Notes under the pieces: generated by a model
The model's input: the letters and a program-made list of their open reading frames with translations, nothing else
Databases searched by the model: none
Told to the model about the DNA's origin: nothing
Part shown: in pieces, positions 15,935-24,199 of the stretch
How the letters are laid out: every line of letters starts with the position of its first letter
Numbering within the stretch: the first letter of the stretch is position 1
Position numbers and translations under genes: made by a program
From: Jejubacter sp036620675
Lineage (GTDB): Bacteria; Pseudomonadota; Gammaproteobacteria; Enterobacterales; Enterobacteriaceae
DNA length: 45,863 nt
Assembly: GCA_036620675.1 (NCBI GenBank)
Contig: JAZHEE010000033.1
Reading direction: 5' to 3' (one strand)

Positions 15935-16597
15935 CTATCTGACATTTTCCATCAGCAACAGGTATTTCGCCAGTTCGCTGTTGCTGGTAACGCCCAATTT
16001 TTTCATCGCGTTATGCTTCTGAGTGGCGATGGTGCTGACCGCCCGGTGCTTGATTTGGGCGATTTCATTCAGCGTAAAGCCCTGGGCCATCATATGCAGA
16101 ACTTCTCGTTCGCCTGGCGATAGCGGAAAGCGCTGTCTGCCAGCGCTGCGCGTTCTCGCTTTCAGATAAGCGGAAATAAAAGGTGCGCCGGGTTCGGGTT
16201 GCTGAAGATGTGCTATCGCTTTTTGCAGTTCAGCGCTGTTGTCATACAGACTTAAGGTCGCGTTGAACTGCATCGAGATAATATATTGAATCAGCCATGG
16301 ACTGGCGCTGGGAACAATTATGACGCGCCGCACATCGCAGGTTTTGCAGTAGTGAGCTATATCGCCGTTTATGAATCGATTAAAAGATTTATGTGCGAAC
16401 AGAAAACTAAACTCGCTAATAAGGATGTCGGGTGGGTTTGTTGAGATTATTGTGAATAGCGCATCAATATCGTCATTAAACAGAATGGACTGTTGGGGAT
16501 AATGGCATTCATCTTCAAAGAATCGATTAATCATATCCCTGAAAATGTTATCCCGATAAAATACGGCTATTCTTGTGTTGCCTGGGGATTTATCCAT
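15935..16597 (-). CDS. LuxR-family regulator flanking the fimbrial operon
   Basis: A 220-residue protein with a degenerate receiver-like N-terminal half (RIAVFYRDNIFRDMI...). It lacks the normal acidic pocket and phospho-acceptor pattern. A C-terminal LuxR/FixJ HTH (about residues 153-215) follows: LSPGEREVLHMMAQGFTLNE, then AVSTIATQKHNAMKKLGV and ELAKYLL. It is probably not controlled by phosphorylation. Its position convergent with the adhesin gene suggests a fimbrial regulator, like others encoded at the ends of chaperone-usher clusters. Confidence 0.8.
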   Translation of the reverse strand: MDKSPGNTRIAVFYRDNIFRDMINRFFEDECHYPQQSILFNDDIDALFTIISTNPPDILISEFSFLFAHKSFNRFINGDIAHYCKTCDVRRVIIVPSASPWLIQYIISMQFNATLSLYDNSAELQKAIAHLQQPEPGAPFISAYLKARTRSAGRQRFPLSPGEREVLHMMAQGFTLNEIAQIKHRAVSTIATQKHNAMKKLGVTSNSELAKYLLLMENVR

Positions 16598-17150
16598 TTT
16601 ATTTTATTACACCATCATTGAATGGATGAATGATATGGGAATTGCACTGGCTCCTCAAGTCATGACACTGAGTTATCTACCAGGATAAATGCGTTGTTAC
16701 AGTAAAAATCCTGGCGGCGTTGGCTAATGATGCGTGATAACCGCGACAATGCACACTCCTGATGCGAATGAGCAACTTTTTGTTGACGTTAAAAACATGG
16801 AGAAACGACCTGTTTGTGATATTAAAAACCTTATAAATATTAAAATTGGAATAAAAAACTGAATCTAATATTAATCAGGGGTTAATTTCATTGTTTAATA
16901 TATTAACCCGATATTTTTATTTTATGTTGGCTGATTGTTGTAGAATCTATTTACTTACAGGTGTTAGGGGCTTATCTTTTATTAACGATTTATCTCAATG
17001 ATTATTCCTGGTACAGGAATTAACTGGCTTTTCCGGCAGGGCTGGTAGAGATTGCTAATTAGCGTTGTGAGAAAGGCTGCTCATCACCGGGCAGTGCATT
17101 ACCCATCCCTATCTGCATTATGCAGGATGGTTGATATAAGGAGGTTCGTT
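16598..17150. other. AT-rich divergent region between two LuxR-type genes
   Basis: 553 bp without a gene. It contains an 8-bp inverted repeat with a 15-nt spacer (GGGTTAAT at 16879-16886, ATTAACCC at 16902-16909). Close to the second regulator there is a 13-bp palindrome, CTGCATTATGCAG (17113-17125), 25 bp before its start codon. Both are candidate operators only. Confidence 0.45.
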
Positions 17151-17771
17151 ATGGGAACCAAAAAGGAAATGAATATTGCTGTTGTTGATACCTGTGAGTT
17201 TACCTTAATTGGTCTTGAGCAACTGGTAAGCAGAGATCCAGTGAAGTCTATGAGTATTCACTTCCATAGTTTTACGGAGATTACCGATTTATATAACAGC
17301 CAATGTGATTATGATGTTGTTATTTACGATCCGTTAAACATCCGGGATTTTATGGTTAATGTGGAACAGGATGTTCAGACGATCAAGCAGCGCTACCCGC
17401 AGACCCGTGTTTACATCTATTCGGCCTCCGTTGGCTTTCTTAAGGTATCGAGCGTGGACGGGATGTTCAATAAGAGCATTTCTCTGGGGGATCTGGAGGT
17501 GCTGTGGCGCATCATTATCGGTCGGGTTTTCAGCATTGGCGCCAGTTACCACCTGAATATCTCCGTCGAGACGGGTAAGCGCGCGAGCCTGACCAGTGAA
17601 GAGGCCAGCGTATTGCGGGGATATGCATGGAACCTGAAAACTAAACAGATCGCCCGGCTGCTGGGGTGTAACGTCAGGCAGGTGTACTTCTACAAAAGCA
17701 ACGCCATGAATAAGCTCAAGATCATGCGCGGCCCGGCCTTCCACCAGCAGCTTCGCTGCATTTTGAACTGA
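17151..17771 (+). CDS. Second LuxR-family regulator
   Basis: A 206-residue protein with a receiver-like N-terminal half (NIAVVDTCEFTLIGLEQLVSR) that keeps one acidic residue near the pocket and IYDPLNI at the phospho-acceptor position. A C-terminal LuxR HTH (about 143-200) follows: LTSEEASVLRGYAWNLKTKQ, IARLLGCN, RQVYFYKSNAMNKLKI. The HTH is somewhat divergent: usual TVxxH is replaced by RQVYFYK. The start at 17151 is set by a perfect AAGGAGG six bases upstream. It resembles the RcsA/CsgD-like regulators found near fimbriae. Target genes are inferred to be the fimbrial operon. Confidence 0.78.
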   Translation: MGTKKEMNIAVVDTCEFTLIGLEQLVSRDPVKSMSIHFHSFTEITDLYNSQCDYDVVIYDPLNIRDFMVNVEQDVQTIKQRYPQTRVYIYSASVGFLKVSSVDGMFNKSISLGDLEVLWRIIIGRVFSIGASYHLNISVETGKRASLTSEEASVLRGYAWNLKTKQIARLLGCNVRQVYFYKSNAMNKLKIMRGPAFHQQLRCILN

Positions 17772-17999
17772 CTCGTGGCTGTGGGCAGGGCACTGGAGTC
17801 CTGCTCCGCTGGTTATTTAATGGCGCTTTCCGGAATATTCGGGAAGGTCCGGGGGGATATTTGCGTAGCCGTCAGCACTGTCTTCATAGATATGGTCAGC
17901 TTGACTTTATCTTTCAGTCGGCGGCATAGCCCCGGGAATCGCACGCCATACCGGTTGTGTCTCGTGGTCGCTGACAAACAAATCTTTACAGCGCAGTCA

Positions 18000-18027
18000 T
18001 TGCGAAATCGCGCCGTCTGGCTAAGAT
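18000..18027 (+). promoter_or_regulatory. scsA: Possible sigma-70 promoter of scsABCD
   Basis: TTGCGA (18000-18005) and TAAGAT (18022-18027) with 16-bp spacing, 26 bp before scsA; each hexamer matches consensus at 4 of 6. The 280-bp gap after the LuxR gene holds nothing else I can support. Confidence 0.35.
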
Positions 18028-18053
18028 AAGCCTCACTAATAACCGGGGGTGTC

Positions 18054-18416
18054 ATGGTCAAACGGCAGCGAATCGCTGGCTGGTTTCTGGGTCTGGCATG
18101 CGTTGTGATGCTGGTTTGCATCGCACAGCGCGTGGCAGGTCTGCATGCCCTGGCGCAGGTCGCTCTGCCTGTGGCCGTTGCCGATACCGGAAACGCTAAC
18201 GTGTCCGACGAAGCGCCGGTTTCCCCCTGCGAACTCAGCGCGAAATCCCTGCTGGCGGCGGCGCCGGTGCTGTTCGACGGCGTGGTGCTGGCGCTGGCGT
18301 TACTGCTGGCTCTGCTGGCGCCGCGTCCGCTGGGACGTTTACGTCTTGCACCGCCGCCCGCGGCCTCCCCTCCTTCCCTCAGAGTTCATCTCCGATTATG
18401 CGTATTCCGTGAATGA
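18054..18416 (+). CDS. scsA: ScsA, small membrane protein of the copper-sensitivity suppressor operon
   Basis: A 120-residue protein, the same length as Salmonella ScsA. An N-terminal membrane helix (about residues 9-30) is followed by a periplasmic stretch with SPCELSAKSLLAAAPVLFD, a second hydrophobic helix (about 78-95), and the C-terminus LRVHLRLCVFRE. Two cysteines are conserved. The biochemical role of ScsA is not established. In Salmonella the operon restores copper tolerance to mutants and protects periplasmic proteins from copper and oxidative damage. The gene leads the operon, 52 bp before scsB. Compare the related protein upstream of dsbG (7514). Confidence 0.88.
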   Translation: MVKRQRIAGWFLGLACVVMLVCIAQRVAGLHALAQVALPVAVADTGNANVSDEAPVSPCELSAKSLLAAAPVLFDGVVLALALLLALLAPRPLGRLRLAPPPAASPPSLRVHLRLCVFRE

Positions 18417-18468
18417 GTCGCAGCCTGTCTTTTTTTTCAGGTTAATGACTTAGTTACGGAGAAAATCT

Positions 18469-20499
18469 ATGTCTGTTTTACTCAGGCGAGCGCTGCTCTG
18501 CCTGTTATGGCTGTGGCTGCCTGCAAGCTGGGCGGCGGACAGCGGTTGGCTGCGCGCGCCGGACAACCAGCATGCCAGCGTACGACTGCGCGCCGGGGGC
18601 CCCCAGGGCAACGATCGTATAAACCTGCTGCTTGATATCAAGCTGGAGAAGGGCTGGAAAACCTACTGGCGATCGCCGGGGGAAGGGGGCGTAGCCCCCT
18701 CTATCCGCTGGAACAGTGATGGTATTAATGCGCGCTGGCAGTGGCCGACGCCGCACCGTTTTGACGTGGCCGGTATCACTACTCAGGGGTATAAAGGCGA
18801 CGTCACGCTTCCCATCGAACTACAGGGCCGTCTGCCGGGCAGGCTTTCCGGCGTGCTGACGCTCTCTACCTGTAGCAATGTCTGCATTCTGACCGACTAC
18901 CCGTTCCAGTTGGATCTCACCAGCCCGACCGGGCCGCAGTTTGCCCATGACTATGCCCGGGCGCTGGGGCAGGTTCCGCCGGAGCAGGGGCTGACCCGAA
19001 CCCTGAACGCCGGATATCGTTCGGGAGAACTGGTGGTAACGGCAACTCGTGACGGAGACTGGCGTCAGCCCGAACTGTTTCTTGATAACCCGGACGATGC
19101 CTCCTTTGGCGAGCCGGATTATCAGATTGAGGGCGAGCGGTTAACGGCGACGGTACCGGTGACCGATAGCTGGGGCGATAAGGCGCCGGATCTGCGAGGT
19201 CAGCATCTTTCACTGGTGCTGGCCGATGGTGATATGGCTCAGCAGAGCCAGTTAACGGTGGGCGCAGCAGGTCAGACTGTGTCTGGCGCGGGTGTCGGCC
19301 TGTGGCAGGGGATTCTGGCGGCGCTGTTGGGGGGCTTTATCCTCAACCTGATGCCCTGCGTGTTACCGGTGCTGGGGATGAAGCTTGGCAGCATACTGCA
19401 GGCCCAGGGGCAGAGCCAACGCCAGGTGCGGCGTCAGTTTATCGCTTCTGCCGCCGGGATCCTGGTCTCCTTTCTGGCGCTGGCCCTGATGATGACGCTA
19501 CTGCGCCTTAGCAATCAGGCGCTGGGCTGGGGCGTTCAGTTCCAGAGCCCATGGTTTATTGGTGGCATGGCGCTGGTAATGGTGCTATTTAGCGCCAGTC
19601 TGTTCGGGCTATTTGAACTACGTTTGTCTTCCGGAGCCACCACATGGCTGGCTACCCGGGGCGGTCACGGCACCATGGGGCACTTCTGGCAGGGGGTTTT
19701 CGCGACCCTGCTGGCGACGCCCTGTACCGCGCCGTTCCTTGGTACCGCTCTGGCGCTGGCGCTGGCGGCGCCGCTGCCGGTGCTGTGGGGCATTTTCCTG
19801 GCGCTGGGGATCGGTATGAGCCTGCCGTGGTTGCTGATCGCCGCCTGGCCGACGCTGGCGCTGCGGCTGCCGCGTCCCGGACGCTGGATGAACGTGCTGC
19901 GTACCGTGCTGGGGTTGATGATGCTGGGCTCGGCCCTGTGGCTGCTGAGCCTGCTGGCGCTGCATATTGGGCGTGGCGCCGCGCTTGGGGTGGGCATTGC
20001 GGTTGTAGCACTTATGCTGGTGGCGGTGGCCTGGCGCTACGGCTGGCGTGTCGCCGGAATCAGCACCAGCGTGGCGGTGTTAGTGGTGGGCGGCGCGCTG
20101 TTTGGCGCTTCGCTGACCAGCGAAAAGCATCCGCTGCGCGACGACGTGAACTGGCAGCCGCTTAGTGAGCAGGCTATTCGTCAGGCGCTGGCCGACAATA
20201 AACGGGTATTCGTGGACGTCACCGCTGACTGGTGCGTGACCTGTAAGGCCAACAAGTACAACGTTCTGCTGCGCGACGAGGTTCAGAGGGCCCTGAAGGC
20301 GCCGGATGTTGTGGCCCTGCGTGGCGACTGGAGCCGTCCGTCCGCTGAAATTACCGCCTTCCTCAACCGGCGCGGCAGCGTCGCAGTCCCCTTCAATCAG
20401 GTGTATGGGCCCGGTCTGCCGCAGGGCAAAATTTTGCCGCCCCTGCTGAGCCGTGAAGAGGTCCTGAATACCTTGTCTGAATCCAAAGGAAAAAAATAA
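18469..20499 (+). CDS. scsB: ScsB, DsbD-like membrane electron transporter
   Basis: ScsB carries electrons from cytoplasmic thioredoxin across the inner membrane to ScsC (and, by analogy to DsbD, possibly other periplasmic thiol proteins). The 676-residue protein has a signal peptide ending SWA and a large periplasmic N-terminal domain with the redox pair C135/C139 (STCSNVC). Eight or so membrane helices (about 280-545) follow, with the conserved C297 (NLMPCVLP) and C419 (ATPCTAP). A C-terminal thioredoxin domain has CVTC at 589-592 (ADWCVTCKANK). Its last base is the first base of scsC, so translation is coupled. Confidence 0.95.
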   Translation: MSVLLRRALLCLLWLWLPASWAADSGWLRAPDNQHASVRLRAGGPQGNDRINLLLDIKLEKGWKTYWRSPGEGGVAPSIRWNSDGINARWQWPTPHRFDVAGITTQGYKGDVTLPIELQGRLPGRLSGVLTLSTCSNVCILTDYPFQLDLTSPTGPQFAHDYARALGQVPPEQGLTRTLNAGYRSGELVVTATRDGDWRQPELFLDNPDDASFGEPDYQIEGERLTATVPVTDSWGDKAPDLRGQHLSLVLADGDMAQQSQLTVGAAGQTVSGAGVGLWQGILAALLGGFILNLMPCVLPVLGMKLGSILQAQGQSQRQVRRQFIASAAGILVSFLALALMMTLLRLSNQALGWGVQFQSPWFIGGMALVMVLFSASLFGLFELRLSSGATTWLATRGGHGTMGHFWQGVFATLLATPCTAPFLGTALALALAAPLPVLWGIFLALGIGMSLPWLLIAAWPTLALRLPRPGRWMNVLRTVLGLMMLGSALWLLSLLALHIGRGAALGVGIAVVALMLVAVAWRYGWRVAGISTSVAVLVVGGALFGASLTSEKHPLRDDVNWQPLSEQAIRQALADNKRVFVDVTADWCVTCKANKYNVLLRDEVQRALKAPDVVALRGDWSRPSAEITAFLNRRGSVAVPFNQVYGPGLPQGKILPPLLSREEVLNTLSESKGKK

Positions 20500-21215
20500 T
20501 GAGAATACTGACTTTTATTCTGCTTTTTTGTCTGGCCCCGCTAAGTATGGCGGCACCGTTTACCCCCGAACAGGAGGCGCGCATTAAAGAATTAGTGCGT
20601 GAAACCATGGTATCCGAGCCGGATATTCTGGGCCAGTCGCTGGATGCCTGGCAGCAGAAGGGCAGCGCGGAACGCGTGCAGTCGGTGCTATCTTCTCACA
20701 AAGATGCGCTTTATTACGATGATGCCAGCCCGTCGATGGGGGCCGAAAAGCCGCTGCTGACTCTGGTGACCTTTACCGACTATAACTGCCCGTATTGCAA
20801 ACGCTTTGACCCGGAGCTGGAGCGTATTGTGAAAAATAATCCGCAAGTGCGGCTGATCATTAAGCTGATTCCGTTCCGGGGAGAAAGCTCAATCACTTCG
20901 GCAAGGGAAGCGCTGACGGTATGGCGCAAGGATCCTCAGCACTTCTGGGCGCTGCATCAGAAGCTGATGGCGAAAAAGGGCTACCATGACGATGCCAGTA
21001 TTCGTACCGCCATACAGAAGTCCGGTGCGATGGCGGTTGAGGCGGATAAGCAAAGTGAAGAGACGCTGCGCACCAATCTGAAGCTGGCTGAAGCGCTGGG
21101 GGTGCAGGGAACACCTGCGACGCTGGTTGGTGATGAGATGCTCTCCGGAGCGGTTCCCCGGGAAGAGCTGGAGGCGCTGGTAAAGGAGCAGCTGGCGAAA
21201 GCTCGTGGCGGCTAA
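20499..21215 (+). CDS. scsC: ScsC, periplasmic disulfide isomerase/reductase
   Basis: A 238-residue DsbA/DsbG-like thioredoxin-fold protein. A signal peptide ends SMA, and CPYC is at 97-100 (FTDYNCPYC); the cis-Pro loop is GTPATL. Before the catalytic domain it has a long charged helical stretch (about residues 21-75, from TPEQEARIKELVRETM onward). In Proteus mirabilis ScsC a comparable N-terminal segment makes a trimer with isomerase activity, whereas the shorter Salmonella protein is monomeric. On length this one belongs to the long, probably trimeric type (inference). ScsB is its expected reductant. Confidence 0.93.
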   Translation: MRILTFILLFCLAPLSMAAPFTPEQEARIKELVRETMVSEPDILGQSLDAWQQKGSAERVQSVLSSHKDALYYDDASPSMGAEKPLLTLVTFTDYNCPYCKRFDPELERIVKNNPQVRLIIKLIPFRGESSITSAREALTVWRKDPQHFWALHQKLMAKKGYHDDASIRTAIQKSGAMAVEADKQSEETLRTNLKLAEALGVQGTPATLVGDEMLSGAVPREELEALVKEQLAKARGG

Positions 21216-21714
21216 ATGGCGCCGTCGCTTGCGGGAACTGCTGATGATGCTGGCGTTAACGGCCGGGGTTGTGCTGGTGGTGGATACCCTGCGTTCGCCG
21301 ACGGTTTCGGTTCGACAGCTGAGCCAGCCGCTGCATACCCTGGAGGGAAAGAGGGTGGATCTGGCGGCGCTTAGTCAGGACAAACCGCTGCTGGTCTATA
21401 TCTGGGCCACCTGGTGCAGCATCTGCCGTCACACCACGCCGGGTATCGAGCAACGGGTTCGGGACGGGGATAACGTGCTCACCATCGCGCTGCGTTCCGG
21501 CGATGATGTCAGCCTGGGGCGCTGGCTGAAGCGCCGACAGCTGTCGATGCCCGTGGTTAACGATAGCCGCGGACGGCTGGCCGCCGCCTGGCAGGTGGGC
21601 GTGACGCCTACCCTTCTGGTGGTTTCCAGAGGGAAGGTGGTGTCCAGCACTACCGGTTGGAGCAGCGGCCCGGGCATTCAACTGCGGTTATGGTGGGCCA
21701 GGTTGATGCAGTAG
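21205..21714 (+). CDS. scsD: ScsD, membrane-anchored TlpA-like thioredoxin
   Basis: A 169-residue protein anchored by one N-terminal helix (about residues 11-28), with a periplasmic thioredoxin domain. The active site is WCSIC with C71/C74, and VTPTLLV is the cis-Pro loop. It begins with GTG at 21205, inside the end of scsC (11-base overlap), which keeps the positively charged KWRRRLR before the membrane helix; internal ATGs at 21244/21247 would remove it. It is the last gene of the operon, followed by a clear terminator. Confidence 0.92.
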   Translation: MAAKWRRRLRELLMMLALTAGVVLVVDTLRSPTVSVRQLSQPLHTLEGKRVDLAALSQDKPLLVYIWATWCSICRHTTPGIEQRVRDGDNVLTIALRSGDDVSLGRWLKRRQLSMPVVNDSRGRLAAAWQVGVTPTLLVVSRGKVVSSTTGWSSGPGIQLRLWWARLMQ

Positions 21715-21720
21715 AAAACA

Positions 21721-21748
21721 AGCCGGGGCACTGCGTCCCGGCTTTTTT
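21721..21748 (+). terminator. Rho-independent terminator of scsABCD
   Basis: A 7-bp stem, AGCCGGG (21721-21727) and CCCGGCT (21737-21743), runs straight into TTTTT. It lies 7 bp after the scsD stop. Confidence 0.9.
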
Positions 21749-21835
21749 GCGTAACGTTACGCAGGCTTAATTCAAAAATCTTACCGCAGTTCCATGATCT
21801 GTTAGCGTGGCGAAAAATTTTTCGGAGTCAGGACG

Positions 21836-22771
21836 ATGAAGAAAACGCCAACGTCGGTACCCCATGATGGACTGTTTAAAACCTTTCTGACCGATCCGGC
21901 GGTCGCCCGGGACTTTCTGGCGATCCATTTGCCGCCTGCGTTATTGCAAATTTGCGATCTGAATACCTTGCAGCTGACGTCGGGATCCTTTATTGAAGAG
22001 GATCTGCGTACCTGGTTTGCCGACGTGCTCTACTCCCTGAAAACGATAAACGGAGAAGGGTATCTTTACGCGCTGATTGAGCATCAGAGTAGCCCGGATC
22101 GTCATATGGCTTTTCGCCTGATGCGCTACTGCATCGCCGCGATGCAACGTCATCTGGATGCAGGCCATGATCGGTTGCCGCTGGTGATGCCCATACTGTT
22201 TTGCCATGGGCGCGCCACGCCCTGGCCTCATACTTTGAACTGGCTGGAATTGTTTGACGATCCTGGCGTTGCGCATCAGTTGTACAGCCAGAGCTTTCCT
22301 GCTGTTGACCCAGGGACGCTGGCCGATGACGATATTATGAAACACCGACGTGTGGCGGTGCTGGAATTACTGCTCAAACACATTCGTATTCGGGAGCTGG
22401 CTGAGATTAAGGAGTCGCTAATTAGCCTGCTGAGCCAGGGATATAGTACTGAGACGCAGCGAATGGCTTTGCTTAACTGGATGGTGCAAACCGGTAATGC
22501 CGCTGAACCCACGGCGCTGTTAGAAGAACTGGCGCACCGGTTACCACAATACAAGGAGGAATTTATGACGATCGCACAGAAGCTGGAGCAAATAGGGCGG
22601 GAGCAAGGGCTGGTGCAAGGACTTAAGCAGGGACGTCTGCAGGGTGAACTGGAAACGACAAGGAAAATCGCCCACACCATGCTACAGAATAATATGGATG
22701 ACGTGACCGTCATTAAAATGACCGGTATCTCAGAAGATGAGCTAAACCAGATTCGTCACAATGCACTTTAA
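21836..22771 (+). CDS. Rpn family recombination-promoting nuclease / PDDEXK transposase-like protein
   Basis: A 311-residue member of the RpnA/YhgA family (PD-(D/E)XK nucleases once called transposase_31). It has the family start HDGLFKTFLTDPAVARDFL and the catalytic residues Asp63 (FADVLYSL), Glu82 and Gln84 (ALIEHQSSPD). Length is normal for RpnA. The C-terminal about 70 residues (REQGLVQGLKQGRLQGE, then a helical tail) match the variable RpnS region of the family. In E. coli, Rpn proteins are toxic DNases with anti-phage effects, and a short in-frame product of the same gene inhibits them. It stands alone here, with GGAG before the start. No terminal inverted repeats are visible. Confidence 0.9.
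   Translation: MKKTPTSVPHDGLFKTFLTDPAVARDFLAIHLPPALLQICDLNTLQLTSGSFIEEDLRTWFADVLYSLKTINGEGYLYALIEHQSSPDRHMAFRLMRYCIAAMQRHLDAGHDRLPLVMPILFCHGRATPWPHTLNWLELFDDPGVAHQLYSQSFPAVDPGTLADDDIMKHRRVAVLELLLKHIRIRELAEIKESLISLLSQGYSTETQRMALLNWMVQTGNAAEPTALLEELAHRLPQYKEEFMTIAQKLEQIGREQGLVQGLKQGRLQGELETTRKIAHTMLQNNMDDVTVIKMTGISEDELNQIRHNAL
22565..22771 (+). CDS. Predicted internal RpnS-type antitoxin (gene within gene)
   Basis: An in-frame ATG at 22565 inside the rpn gene is preceded by AAGGAGGA (22553-22560), a better ribosome binding site than that of the full gene. Translation from here gives a 68-residue protein equal to the Rpn C-terminal domain. Published work on E. coli Rpn proteins shows such separately translated C-terminal products blocking the full-length nuclease. 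Expression here is inferred from the sequence. Confidence 0.65.
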   Translation: MTIAQKLEQIGREQGLVQGLKQGRLQGELETTRKIAHTMLQNNMDDVTVIKMTGISEDELNQIRHNAL

Positions 22772-22778
22772 TGGTGCA
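22762..22778 (+). promoter_or_regulatory. NtrC-binding site 1 (perfect consensus)
   Basis: TGCACTTTAATGGTGCA matches the NtrC consensus TGCACYN5GGTGCA at all 12 fixed positions. It overlaps the stop codon of rpn and is centred about 137 bp before the predicted sigma-54 start site. Confidence 0.8.
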
Positions 22779-22792
22779 AAAAAAGATTTGCG

Positions 22793-22809
22793 CGCACTAT
22801 TATGGTGCG
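22793..22809 (+). promoter_or_regulatory. NtrC-binding site 2
   Basis: CGCACTATTATGGTGCG matches 10 of the 12 fixed NtrC positions (the outer T and A differ). Its centre is 31 bp, three helical turns, from site 1. Such spacing is typical of paired NtrC enhancers. Confidence 0.7.
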
Positions 22810-22827
22810 CATCGCTTTGTTTGCCGT

Positions 22828-22856
22828 CGATAAGTGTGCAATTTGCACACTTATCG
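22828..22856. promoter_or_regulatory. 29-bp perfect palindrome, probable operator
   Basis: Arms CGATAAGTGTGCAA (22828-22841) and TTGCACACTTATCG (22843-22856) flank a single central T. It lies between the NtrC sites and the sigma-54 promoter. The PucR regulator of the operon is the obvious candidate ligand-responsive binder; this is inferred. There is no T tract for a terminator role. Confidence 0.6.
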
Positions 22857-22880
22857 CTATCCTCTGCGCCCTGTTTTCAC

Positions 22881-22896
22881 TGGCACATTTCTTGCT
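22881..22896 (+). promoter_or_regulatory. Sigma-54 promoter of the permease-PucR-deaminase operon
   Basis: TGGCACATTTCTTGCT fits the -24/-12 consensus TGGCACRN4TTGCW at every position. The start site is predicted near 22907, giving a leader of about 35 nt. Confidence 0.85.
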
Positions 22897-22941
22897 AATA
22901 ACAGTCCGTTTATTATGGGTTAATTGCAGAGGAATCGCCCT

Positions 22942-24198
22942 ATGTCGGCCAGTAACGAATTTCCCCTGAGCGAAGCGCCTGAACACGGGCGCCGCGGACT
23001 GTTTTCCATCGCAATGGTGTTATTCAGCTTTACCTTCTTCACCGGCACCATGTTTGCCGGCGGCAAGCTGGGGGTGGCATTCCCCATCGTCGAGATGCTG
23101 TGGATTGCGGCGATTGGCAATACGCTGCTGGCGCTCTATGCGGCGGCGCTGGGCTGGATTGCGGCGCGCAGCGGCCTGAATACGGTACTGATGGGGCGCT
23201 TCTGCTTCGGAGAAGCAGGCAGCCGACTCTCCGACTTTTTGCTCGGGTTCGCCGAACTGGGCTGGTACGCCTGGGGAACCGCCACGCTGGCGATTTCGCT
23301 GGTTCGCCTGCTGGCGCTGCCGGAATGGCTGACGATTCCGCTAATGGTGCTGTTCGGGCTGGGATTCTGCATCACGGCGCTGGTGGGCTTTAAAGGGCTG
23401 GATATGCTGTCGCGGGTTTCGGTGCCGCTGATGTTTGTGCTGCTGGTGGTATCGATGTGGATTGCCACCCGCCACGCCGGCGGCTGGCAGGGGATGACCG
23501 CTATTGCGCCCAGCCAGAGCATGGGCTGGTCAGCCGCTATCACCATGGTGTTTGGCACTTTCGCCAGCGGCGCCACTCAGGCCACCAACTGGACCCGCAT
23601 GGCGCGCGGCAGCGGCCCGGCCATCGGCGCCAGCCTGATCAGCTTTTTGATCGGCAATGGTCTGATGGTGGTGGCCGGCGCCTGGTGCGCCGTGGTGTAT
23701 CAGCAGTCGGATATCGTCGCTGTAATGATGCTTCAGGGGCTCTCTGCGGCGGCGGTCATTATGCTGTGTCTGAATCTGTGGACGATTCAGGGGCCGACGA
23801 TTTATAACGTTTCCGCCGCCGCCTGCCATCTGTTGCGCAGCGAGCGCCGTCGCACCCTGACGTTGCTCAGCGCCGGTATCGGTATCCTGCTGGCCATTGG
23901 CGGCATGTATGAAATGCTGATTCCTTTTCTGGTGCTGCTGGGCAGCATTATTCCGCCGGTGGGCGGTGTCATTATCGCTGACTACTGGTTCCACCGGCGC
24001 GGTCGTTATCCCTCTGTGCAGACTGCACAACTGCCGCGTTATAACTGGGCCGGATTAACCGCCTACGGCCTGGGGGCGCTGTGCGCCTGCTTTTCGCCCT
24101 GGGTTGCGCCGCTGGTGGGTATTGGCGTGGCGGCGCTGAGCTATATGATATTTACCGGACTGGCGAGACGCCCGGCCGCGGCGGCCCAGAGGCAGTAA
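22942..24198 (+). CDS. CodB-like NCS1 permease for a cytosine-like base
   Basis: A 418-residue membrane protein of the NCS1 family with about 12 helices, similar in size and pattern to E. coli cytosine permease CodB (419 aa). Conserved parts include LFSFTFFTGTMFAGGKLGVA, the GLGFCITALVGFKGLDMLSR region and ADYWFHRRGRYP near the end. The ATG at 22942 has GAGGA upstream. It is the first gene of an operon with a PucR regulator and a CodA-like deaminase, and the upstream region has two NtrC boxes and a sigma-54 promoter. The substrate is likely a pyrimidine or related heterocycle used as a nitrogen source. Because the deaminase has an altered pocket, cytosine itself is not assured. Confidence 0.85.
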   Translation: MSASNEFPLSEAPEHGRRGLFSIAMVLFSFTFFTGTMFAGGKLGVAFPIVEMLWIAAIGNTLLALYAAALGWIAARSGLNTVLMGRFCFGEAGSRLSDFLLGFAELGWYAWGTATLAISLVRLLALPEWLTIPLMVLFGLGFCITALVGFKGLDMLSRVSVPLMFVLLVVSMWIATRHAGGWQGMTAIAPSQSMGWSAAITMVFGTFASGATQATNWTRMARGSGPAIGASLISFLIGNGLMVVAGAWCAVVYQQSDIVAVMMLQGLSAAAVIMLCLNLWTIQGPTIYNVSAAACHLLRSERRRTLTLLSAGIGILLAIGGMYEMLIPFLVLLGSIIPPVGGVIIADYWFHRRGRYPSVQTAQLPRYNWAGLTAYGLGALCACFSPWVAPLVGIGVAALSYMIFTGLARRPAAAAQRQ

Positions 24199-24199
24199 G

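Noticed and set aside
21836..22771. Rpn gene as part of an active transposon
   Set aside because: No terminal inverted repeats, target duplications or second transposase are visible. The family is now viewed as a nuclease toxin rather than a transposase.
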